Under the pieces are notes generated by a model. The model made no database searches. It was not told the origin of the DNA and saw only the letters and a list, made by a program, of their open reading frames with translations. Of a DNA stretch of 47,112 nucleotides, positions 9,711 to 16,021 are shown in pieces. The position numbers and the translations under genes were made by a program. This DNA comes from Bacteriovoracaceae bacterium (lineage in GTDB: Bacteria > Bdellovibrionota > Bacteriovoracia > Bacteriovoracales > Bacteriovoracaceae), in assembly GCA_947448495.1 (NCBI GenBank), contig CANFNX010000002.1, positions 1-47,112 on the forward strand. The letters run 5' to 3'. Every line of letters begins with the position of its first letter. Positions within the stretch are counted from its first letter, which is position 1.

Positions 9711-9736
9711 AGGCCCTCGCAAGAGGGCTTTTTTTT
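9711..9736. terminator. Terminator between the NtrC-type gene and the convergent OM protein gene
   Basis: 8-bp stem AGGCCCTC / GAGGGCTT (one G-T pair), loop GCAA, followed by a T run on the plus strand. On the minus strand there is no comparable U run, so it chiefly serves the plus-strand gene. Confidence 0.85.
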
Positions 9737-9737
9737 C

Positions 9738-10295
9738 TTAAAATTTGTAGCCAGCTCCCAGAGAAAACATCACGAAGTCATTTCCTACAATTTTGCTAAA
9801 CTCGGTTTGAAAAAACCATTTCTCAAAAGGCCAGCGACCATACAAAGACCCCATAAGAAGAACTGGGGAGGGTTCTGTGAGCGAGGCTTGATTGGGTTTG
9901 GTATAGGTTTGAGAGACAATCATAAGTGGTATTTTAAAACCAATCTCCGCTTTTTTAGAGGAAACAAAAAATCCTGACCCTACGGAAGCCTTGAGCCCGT
10001 AAACACTGATATCAGATTGATCGTAGGTGACTGTGTTTTTTTCAGCTCCTACATTTCCTTGTCCATAGAGAAAGCAGCCATCGACAAAGCTGCGATAAGT
10101 AGCCGTTTCAAGGCCCATACTGCCGCCTGCACACAAGGCACGATTGGTGACGATAAAATTAGACCTGATATTATTAATTTTAACACTCCCTTCTTGCTGC
10201 CAACTCATCATATCGATGAAGGCATCACTACGCTGAGTTTGGCCCCAAGCGAAGGTTGAGACAAAAAAGAAAAGCAGGAAAATGTTTATAGCCAT
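9738..10295 (-). CDS. Probable small outer-membrane beta-barrel protein
   Basis: 185 residues from the ATG at 10295, which begins a hydrophobic signal peptide ending FAWGQ. An upstream ATG at 10322 would add nine residues with two Asp, less natural for a signal peptide; neither start has a good ribosome site. The mature part alternates polar and aromatic residues and ends FSLGAGYKF, the C-terminal aromatic strand typical of BAM substrates. The start overlaps the end of the upstream haem beta-barrel gene by 10 bases, so the two are likely translated together. Function unknown; the operon suggests a partner of the haem proteins. Confidence 0.68.
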   Translation of the reverse strand: MAINIFLLFFFVSTFAWGQTQRSDAFIDMMSWQQEGSVKINNIRSNFIVTNRALCAGGSMGLETATYRSFVDGCFLYGQGNVGAEKNTVTYDQSDISVYGLKASVGSGFFVSSKKAEIGFKIPLMIVSQTYTKPNQASLTEPSPVLLMGSLYGRWPFEKWFFQTEFSKIVGNDFVMFSLGAGYKF

Positions 10296-11446
10296 AAATG
10301 TGTCTGGAGTAAGTACATCCATGAATCTTTCATAGATGAGTTTTTAATAAAATTACGAGTGTCATAAATGTCTGCACGAAGTTCTAATCGATGGATAGGA
10401 AAATACTGAAGACCTGGCCCCCAGCGAACAGTGTAGTCAGATTGATCGATATCATTTTTGAGATACTCAATATTCGCAAATGCATAAAAACCTCTGGCGG
10501 GTCTGAGATAAGTTTGCAAAAGACCATAGCGGGCAGTGGTTGAAGGAGTATTGTCCTGAGGCTTTTTTTGAGTTTGTCCTAATTCGGCTAAAAGGGCAGA
10601 ACCTTCTTTTAAATTAAAACGTCCATGAACGGCATAAGAAGTGAGTTGAACAAAATCATTTCTGGAATTTAAGAAAGAAGCGCCCACTCGATGGAGATTG
10701 AACACAGTTTTTTCCACCATGGCACTGCCGCCCTTCATCCGATAGGCGGGATCCTGATAATAATTGCCAATAAATCCATGGACCCCACCTTCCCAATCTC
10801 CTTTGAGAAAATGTCCGGCTACACCATAGACCTGATCATTCTGAGTGATCTGAGGATTCGTGCGGCTAAAAGCGATGTGTTCAATCACTCTAAGTCCGTA
10901 GACCTTATCCATTAAACCAGCATACACGCCGACACTCGAATTATAACGATAACCGATATAGAGGTTTCGGCTGCGATACTTTTGATCACTTTCACCTGGA
11001 TCAAGTTGAGCGGGTAGAGGAACCTTTCCATAATCTGCGGCAAAGATGAATTTATCATTCTGACCGAACTTGAGCGCCAGCCTTGCATCCATTTGCATGT
11101 TAATCCATTCTTTTTCTTCTCTCGACTGAGACCCTGGATTGGTCACTAATGAGAATCCACGATAATTGAGCTGGGTGCGAACCCACTTTTGCTTGGGTTT
11201 TCTAAAAAGAAAACCTGATGTTTCTGAAATTTTTTCTTCACTCCAGCTTTTTGGATAAAAAGCATTACTTGAAATGGCAGTGGCCGAAACCGCACGTCCA
11301 TAATCAGTTAATTGACCATTTCCAAAAGGGTTAAAGTGGCAGTTCACACAGGAGGTGTAGCCATGCCCGATAAACTGAGCATAGCCCCAGCTAAAAGTGC
11401 TGAATAAAAAAGTAGAAAGAATGATGATCATTTTCATGCGGTTCAC
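10286..11446 (-). CDS. Outer-membrane beta-barrel protein with an N-terminal c-type haem motif
   Basis: 386 residues from a GTG, or 383 from the ATG at 11437, which opens the signal peptide MKMIIILSTFLFSTFSWG. Soon after cleavage there is a single CVNCH haem-attachment motif (Cys33, Cys36, His37) in GHGYTSCVNCHFNPFGNG. The remaining 340 residues are rich in aromatics and alternating polar residues (YIGYRYNSSVGVYAG and similar), as in a porin-like barrel, ending QTHLWL. I recognise the combination as a barrel with a haem plug but cannot name a family. It lies between a di-haem lipoprotein gene (76-base gap) and a small OM protein gene (overlap). Inference: electron transfer across, or sensing at, the outer membrane. 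Confidence 0.72.
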   Translation of the reverse strand: MNRMKMIIILSTFLFSTFSWGYAQFIGHGYTSCVNCHFNPFGNGQLTDYGRAVSATAISSNAFYPKSWSEEKISETSGFLFRKPKQKWVRTQLNYRGFSLVTNPGSQSREEKEWINMQMDARLALKFGQNDKFIFAADYGKVPLPAQLDPGESDQKYRSRNLYIGYRYNSSVGVYAGLMDKVYGLRVIEHIAFSRTNPQITQNDQVYGVAGHFLKGDWEGGVHGFIGNYYQDPAYRMKGGSAMVEKTVFNLHRVGASFLNSRNDFVQLTSYAVHGRFNLKEGSALLAELGQTQKKPQDNTPSTTARYGLLQTYLRPARGFYAFANIEYLKNDIDQSDYTVRWGPGLQYFPIHRLELRADIYDTRNFIKNSSMKDSWMYLLQTHLWL

Positions 11447-11522
11447 TTTGATTAAAAGACCCGCAGTGAAAATGAATGAAGATTAAATCTTTGTCGAGAC
11501 GCCGCTCAAAAAGCACTCTGAG

Positions 11523-12164
11523 TTAGCGTGCGGCGAAATCTTTAATATATTGAAGCACAAGTTCTTCATTTGTAGTTGAAACAGTTGACCCGCTCGGTGG
11601 CATGGATCCACTCTGGATTTCAGTATAAAAGAGACTCTGTTCTGGATTGGTTTTATTAATCCATTTGGCAAGTTGGGTCTCGGTACTGAAGCTATGACAG
11701 TTTAAACATTTATAAGGAGTTAAGACGGCAGCTTTAATTTGAGCAAAAGATATTCCATTCGCAGTTGTGGGGACAGGATTCGATGATGCTGGAATGGATG
11801 CTGTGGGTGTGCTCACCATCTGTTCAATATACATTTTAATCATTTCTAAAGATTTTGTATCGAGAGGCGCCTGGTTCTTAGGCATAGAGCCATTTTCAAC
11901 GGTGGTAAAAAAAAGACTCGCTTGTGGATTGCCTGGGGTAATCCAATTTTTTAAATTACTTTCCGTTCCTACACTGCTGTGACAACTCAAGCAGTGAGGA
12001 GTCAGGATGCTTGATTTGATTTGTGAAAATGAAATGGGTTGATTCGGATCAAGAGCAGATTGGGATGTGTCGATGGTGCCAAATTTTAAATCAGAGGCAG
12101 ATGGCTGACAACCCATGAAAAGTAATAAGAGAGAAATAGTAACGATAGATGTTTTGTTTTTCAT
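11523..12164 (-). CDS. Di-haem c-type cytochrome lipoprotein with duplicated haem domain
   Basis: 213 residues. The signal peptide ends in a probable lipobox (FMGC, Cys19). Two haem domains of about 65 residues are tandem copies. Copy 1 has ISFSQIKSSIL, CLSCH (58-62) and GSMP (Met94); copy 2 has ISFAQIKAAVL, CLNCH (153-157) and GSMP (Met188). A Ser/Pro/Thr linker (about 118-137) joins them. The Met of GSMP, 30-odd residues after each CxxCH, is the plausible sixth iron ligand. The product should carry two haems at a membrane surface. It is first in an operon with the haem beta-barrel gene. Confidence 0.82.
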   Translation of the reverse strand: MKNKTSIVTISLLLLFMGCQPSASDLKFGTIDTSQSALDPNQPISFSQIKSSILTPHCLSCHSSVGTESNLKNWITPGNPQASLFFTTVENGSMPKNQAPLDTKSLEMIKMYIEQMVSTPTASIPASSNPVPTTANGISFAQIKAAVLTPYKCLNCHSFSTETQLAKWINKTNPEQSLFYTEIQSGSMPPSGSTVSTTNEELVLQYIKDFAAR

Positions 12165-12321
12165 ATCCCGATACTAAAGCAGAAGTAAAATTGATTTCAA
12201 GTTAATATCAAAGGATCAAAATTGTTTTTGTGACTGATAAAAGTAGTTCTCTCTCATGAGTTTGCCATTTAAGATTGTTTTCATTAAGGTGAACACCTCA
12301 AACTTAGGAAGAGGAGTTTTT

Positions 12322-12810
12322 ATGAAATGGACGTCGTTATTATTTTTGCTATCAGTTTTTTCATGGCAGGCCTATGCGGAAAATAAACTGGTACTAAATG
12401 TCCAGCTTAATCCCGCTGGATCTTTTCAGGCATTAAGTGAAAACATTGAAGGTGATTTAATAAAAAAACAGGGAGTGCTCAGTGCAGAAAAGTTAGTAGT
12501 TAAAATTGAAACATTAAAAACGGGAATAGATCTTAGGGATGAGCATCTTTGGAAACACATGAGTGCTGCTAAATATAAGCAAGCCTTCCTCACCCAGTTA
12601 ATTGGTAAGGATGGGGTTGCTAAGGCGATACTGGAAGTGGCAGGAGTAAAAAGACCAGTGCAAATAAAATTCCAGGATGACGGTAAGAAAATCAATGGAA
12701 CTTTTAAAGTCTCCGCACATGATTTCAAATTGCCGGAAGCCGAATATATGGGAATTGGTGTTGATGATGAGGTCGTGGCAGAAGTCAGTATGGTTTATAA
12801 GCAACCATAG
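12322..12810 (+). CDS. YceI-like periplasmic protein
   Basis: 162 residues from the ATG at 12322, with AGAGGAG upstream; the frame from 12256 has no such site. The signal peptide is MKWTSLLFLLSVFSWQAYA. The mature protein looks like a YceI lipocalin-like barrel: an opening strand with LNPAGSFQA, the LKTGIDLRDEHL segment typical of the family, and a late DFKLPEAEYMGIGVDDEV block. YceI proteins bind isoprenoid-like lipids in the periplasm. The match is by eye and moderate. It is transcribed divergently from the cytochrome operon and is monocistronic. Confidence 0.62.
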   Translation: MKWTSLLFLLSVFSWQAYAENKLVLNVQLNPAGSFQALSENIEGDLIKKQGVLSAEKLVVKIETLKTGIDLRDEHLWKHMSAAKYKQAFLTQLIGKDGVAKAILEVAGVKRPVQIKFQDDGKKINGTFKVSAHDFKLPEAEYMGIGVDDEVVAEVSMVYKQP

Positions 12811-12877
12811 TCAAAATCAAAGTAAGGCTTGATCCCAACTAGCTATTTTTCCATAAGGGACTAACTTATTAGAACCG

Positions 12878-12909
12878 AAGTCAAGGGTGCCAAAAAGCAC
12901 CTTTGACTT
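12878..12909. repeat. Strong hairpin after the YceI-like gene
   Basis: Arms AAGTCAAGGGTGC (12878-12890) and GCACCTTTGACTT (12897-12909) pair over 13 positions with one G-T pair and loop CAAAAA. No T run follows on either strand, so it is not a canonical terminator. It lies between the convergent YceI-like and mlaD genes and may protect or end their transcripts. The rest of 12811-12996 holds only the small frame at 12955. Confidence 0.6.
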
Positions 12910-12954
12910 TAATCATCTGCTTCTATTAAAGTCGAATGATAGGAGCCTTAAAAG

Positions 12955-13029
12955 ATGAATTCAGTGCTGTGGGTGAGCTTTATTATGCTCACATTATTAA
13001 TCTTCAGTCTTAGGTTTTTTTCTTTCTGA
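12955..13029 (+). CDS. Candidate 24-residue hydrophobic peptide
   Basis: ATG at 12955 with AGGAG (12941-12945) nine bases upstream encodes MNSVLWVSFIMLTLLIFSLR plus four residues before TGA: a single membrane-helix peptide. It overlaps the 3' end of mlaD on the other strand by 33 bases. A good ribosome site, spacing and composition support it; its size and overlap argue for caution. It could be a toxin-like or regulatory small membrane protein, or chance. Confidence 0.3.
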   Translation: MNSVLWVSFIMLTLLIFSLRFFSF

Positions 13030-13827
13030 GCCTTTAATGGATTCACGAATAAAGTATTTAATGACTTTGTTACGAGAAGCTCCACCTAGGACAGCTCTTA
13101 AATCCTCATGCAAGCTATCATCATAGATGAGGGAATTCAAAGTTCCTGGGCCGTGCTCTATACGAGACATGATTTTATCCATTCTCCCAGCTGTCGATTG
13201 CATGGTCTTCAAGGATTGTCCTAAACGAGCTTCACGAATCTCCTGAGTGATTTTTTCAATATTGAGACTTGCACGATTCATCGTTTCGAGGGTGTCGATA
13301 AGCTTTTTTCCGTCTTCCATATTATACAGAACAGTATCAATCCGATTCAGAATCCTTTCAGTGATGCTGGCAATAGATTCTCCCTTCGTGAGAATGTGCT
13401 TAAAATCTGATTGGTGCTCTGAAAAGAGAATATCTTCAGAGGGGTTAAAAACTTGTGCCCCTTTGGTGCCATGATAGATTTCAAGAAATTTATCACCCAC
13501 AAGCCCAGCGGTTGAGATCATAACTTTTGAATCTTTTTTTACCCATTTCAGCTCAGATTCTAAAATAGTGAATTGAATTTCAACCTGATCTTCGGCTTTG
13601 ATTGTAATTGAGTCTACTGTTCCAACCTTTATGCCTTTCAATTCGACATAGGAGCCAACTTTCAGGTTTTGTACATTTTCAACTTGAGCCTTGAGCTTTA
13701 CTTTAGATTTAAAAAGTGAATTTTCTTTTCCTATGCTCACAATTAATATCATGAGGAAGGTCACCAGAATCGTGATAAACATACCGACTCTAATAAAATT
13801 ACTTTCATCTTTTTTTCGTAATTTCAT
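12997..13827 (-). CDS. mlaD: MlaD-like MCE-domain substrate-binding protein
   Basis: 276 residues. An N-terminal membrane anchor (about 13-32) is followed by one MCE domain (about 42-120; VQNLKVGSYVELKGIKVGTV and STAGLVGDKFLEI). In the Mla pathway MlaD forms a hexameric periplasmic ring that binds phospholipid on the MlaFE transporter. At 276 residues it is longer than E. coli MlaD (about 180); the extra C-terminal part (about 150-260) is helical and charged, suggesting an extended coiled coil or barrel. AAGGAA precedes the ATG. It lies nine bases after mlaF and ends the operon. Confidence 0.88.
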   Translation of the reverse strand: MKLRKKDESNFIRVGMFITILVTFLMILIVSIGKENSLFKSKVKLKAQVENVQNLKVGSYVELKGIKVGTVDSITIKAEDQVEIQFTILESELKWVKKDSKVMISTAGLVGDKFLEIYHGTKGAQVFNPSEDILFSEHQSDFKHILTKGESIASITERILNRIDTVLYNMEDGKKLIDTLETMNRASLNIEKITQEIREARLGQSLKTMQSTAGRMDKIMSRIEHGPGTLNSLIYDDSLHEDLRAVLGGASRNKVIKYFIRESIKGSERKKPKTED

Positions 13828-13836
13828 AGCATTTCC

Positions 13837-14571
13837 TTAATTATCACTATTCGAGAAAGTTTTGATGAAATCATCCTGACTTTCTTCGAATTCTTGAGGT
13901 GTTCCATTAAAATGTATAACACCATCTTTTAGTATAAGTAATCGATCGCAGACTTTTAGTGCTGCTGGAATATCATGAGTCACAAATATTCCAGAAAATC
14001 CTGCGGATTTAAATTTTTTCATAATCTCTAATATTAAATCGACATTGACAGGATCTAGGCCGGCCGTCGGCTCGTCATAAAGTAGAATTTCAGGCGAGAG
14101 GGCCATGGATCTAGCGAGACCAACCCTTTTTTGCATACCTCCTGAAAGATCAGAAGGCATCAATCGTTTTGACTCTTTCATTGCCACTAAATTTAAAATT
14201 GCATCGACTTTGATTTCGACTTCTTCTTCGCTTAAGTCCGTATGTTCAAAAAGTGGATATGCTACATTCTCAAAAACATTCATTGAATCAAAGAGAGCAC
14301 CACTCTGAAAAGCGTAGGATATCTTTGTTCTAACCTTGAATAATGCTTCCTCTGATAATTGATCTATTCTATTGTTATGATAAAGAATCTCACCAGAATC
14401 AATATCTTCGAGTCCAATAATAGATCTTAGTAAGACGGATTTTCCGGTCCCCGAGTATCCGAGGAGTCCCACCGTTTCACCTTGACGGAGATGAAATGAT
14501 ACACCGTTGTGAATTTGCTTTGCTTCGAAACTTTTTCTAACATTTTTAAGTTCTAAAATAATGTCTTTCAT
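13837..14571 (-). CDS. mlaF: MlaF-like ABC transporter ATPase
   Basis: 244 residues, cytoplasmic ATPase of the lipid transporter. Walker A is GYSGTGKS (38-45), the Q-loop Gln is at about 89, the signature is LSGGMQKR (142-149), Walker B is ILLYDEP (162-168) and the D-loop is AGLDP. These match the Mla/organic-solvent-tolerance ATPases. Its start overlaps the end of mlaE by four bases (ATGA), giving translational coupling. Confidence 0.93.
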   Translation of the reverse strand: MKDIILELKNVRKSFEAKQIHNGVSFHLRQGETVGLLGYSGTGKSVLLRSIIGLEDIDSGEILYHNNRIDQLSEEALFKVRTKISYAFQSGALFDSMNVFENVAYPLFEHTDLSEEEVEIKVDAILNLVAMKESKRLMPSDLSGGMQKRVGLARSMALSPEILLYDEPTAGLDPVNVDLILEIMKKFKSAGFSGIFVTHDIPAALKVCDRLLILKDGVIHFNGTPQEFEESQDDFIKTFSNSDN

Positions 14572-15332
14572 GAAAAAACCAGGATCAAAAGTTTACTTAA
14601 AAAAAAGTCTGAGACTAAGATAATCATTGAGGTTCTTACAACCACCCAAATCGCAGAGTTTCCTACACCTCTGGTGCCTTCTCTGGTATGGAAGCCTTTG
14701 TAGCAAGCCAGAAGAGTGATAAAAAGGGCAAAGAAACAACACTTAAACATGCTACCAAAGATATCAACATAGGTAATATTGCTGAGAACTTTATTAATAT
14801 AGAAGCCAGTAGGAATATTGAATTCGGTGTATGCGATGATCATTCCTCCAAAAATTCCAACGATGCCTGAGAAAATGGCAAGGAGAGGGAGTGTAATCAA
14901 TGAAGCAAGAATTCTAGGTACGACCAAAACTCTGATAGGTGAGGTTCCCAGGGCGCGTAAAGCATCAATCTGCTGGGTTACATTCATCGCTCCTATCTCA
15001 GCACTTATGCCTGAACCAATACGACCAGCAATAAGCAATGAGGTAAAAATGGGGGCCAACTCTCTGATGAGCGAAAGGGAGACAATGGCCGGTACATAGA
15101 GCGTTCCCCCAAACTTCTCCAGGCCATATCCAAACTGAAGGGTCATCACCATACCAGTAACGAGCCCAATGACTATCGTAATAGAGAGCGAGCCTAATCC
15201 TAGTTCGATAATTTGTTCATAAAGTCGATTGAGATAAAAGGGACGAGAGAAAAGGCATTTGAGGAAACTATTAAAGAACTCTGTCACTTCACCAACTAAA
15301 ATGAGATTTTTTCGAATTTTATTCGTCATCAT
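14568..15332 (-). CDS. mlaE: MlaE-like ABC transporter permease
   Basis: 254 residues with about five or six membrane helices, the size of MlaE. The segment ALRALGTSPIRVLVVPRIL with preceding GRIGSGISAEIGAMNVTQQI is the conserved MlaE/permease core that contacts MlaF. Two successive ATG codons open the frame; the first overlaps the stop of the upstream lipoprotein gene by four bases. Acts in the inner membrane to move phospholipid between membranes. Confidence 0.93.
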   Translation of the reverse strand: MMTNKIRKNLILVGEVTEFFNSFLKCLFSRPFYLNRLYEQIIELGLGSLSITIVIGLVTGMVMTLQFGYGLEKFGGTLYVPAIVSLSLIRELAPIFTSLLIAGRIGSGISAEIGAMNVTQQIDALRALGTSPIRVLVVPRILASLITLPLLAIFSGIVGIFGGMIIAYTEFNIPTGFYINKVLSNITYVDIFGSMFKCCFFALFITLLACYKGFHTREGTRGVGNSAIWVVVRTSMIILVSDFFLSKLLILVFS

Positions 15333-15838
15333 TTGAAGATCACCGCTTTTAGAAAGTCATCGAAATCACTCTGATGATGACTTTTGGCGCTCATAGGAGT
15401 GATGCTTACGAAATCAAAGTAACAATGATTTCTTCTGGTATTTAGAAGTTTTAGTTCGACTGCGACACCATCTACTTTTCCGGTGCCCTCAACGCGATAG
15501 GCTTCTCGATCATGAAAGCTCAAAAATTCTTTCTTTAAAAGTTTTAGCTCGCTTATCGTATTAAATGTTTTGTTCGCAAGTTTATCTAAAGGTTGTTCCT
15601 GGAAATCGTCGCAGATGCTATTGGATAGCAAGATGCAACCATCTGTCTTGCTGGTCCAGGCATAGTCAGAATGTTCCTGATTGGTCTTAACCCAATCTTG
15701 TGAATCGAATTGGATATTGTAAGCGACATCCTTTGCCGAGGTAGGTGCGTCAGGCTCCATTAAATAAGAGCAACTGGCCCCAATAATAAGAAGGAACAGG
15801 GAAAAAACTCTACTGATTTTAGCGGTTAATAAATTCAT
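15329..15838 (-). CDS. Lipoprotein of unknown function, first gene of the mla operon
   Basis: 169 residues from the ATG at 15838. The frame is open to 15952 but the ATG at 15838 directly opens a lipoprotein-type signal (SLFLLIIGASC, Cys23). The mature part has further cysteines (DGCIL, SICDDF, NHCYFDF). It is not MlaA/VacJ, MlaB or MlaC by inspection and I do not recognise it. The four-base overlap with mlaE ties it to lipid transport, perhaps as an accessory or OM-facing partner. The ribosome site is weak. Confidence 0.75.
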   Translation of the reverse strand: MNLLTAKISRVFSLFLLIIGASCSYLMEPDAPTSAKDVAYNIQFDSQDWVKTNQEHSDYAWTSKTDGCILLSNSICDDFQEQPLDKLANKTFNTISELKLLKKEFLSFHDREAYRVEGTGKVDGVAVELKLLNTRRNHCYFDFVSITPMSAKSHHQSDFDDFLKAVIFK

Positions 15839-16021
15839 AACTTTGTAAATAATTGTAATCGCAATTCTGTCAAAAGAGATGTCAAAGTCTCGACAGGACT
15901 TTTTTGCCGATAGGTAAAATATGTCTTCTCCAAAACTAAATACCAGATACAATGATTTTTAAGTAGGTAAAAATGGCCGCATGAAGTGGCCTCCTACAGT
16001 AAAGACAGGAAGTCTTCACGA

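Noticed and set aside
15883-15913. FliA (sigma28)-like -10 box GCCGATAG upstream of the secreted repeat protein and flagellar locus
   Set aside because: The only -35-like CAAAGTCT is four bases too far away for the TAAA-N15-GCCGATAA consensus, so I do not call a promoter.
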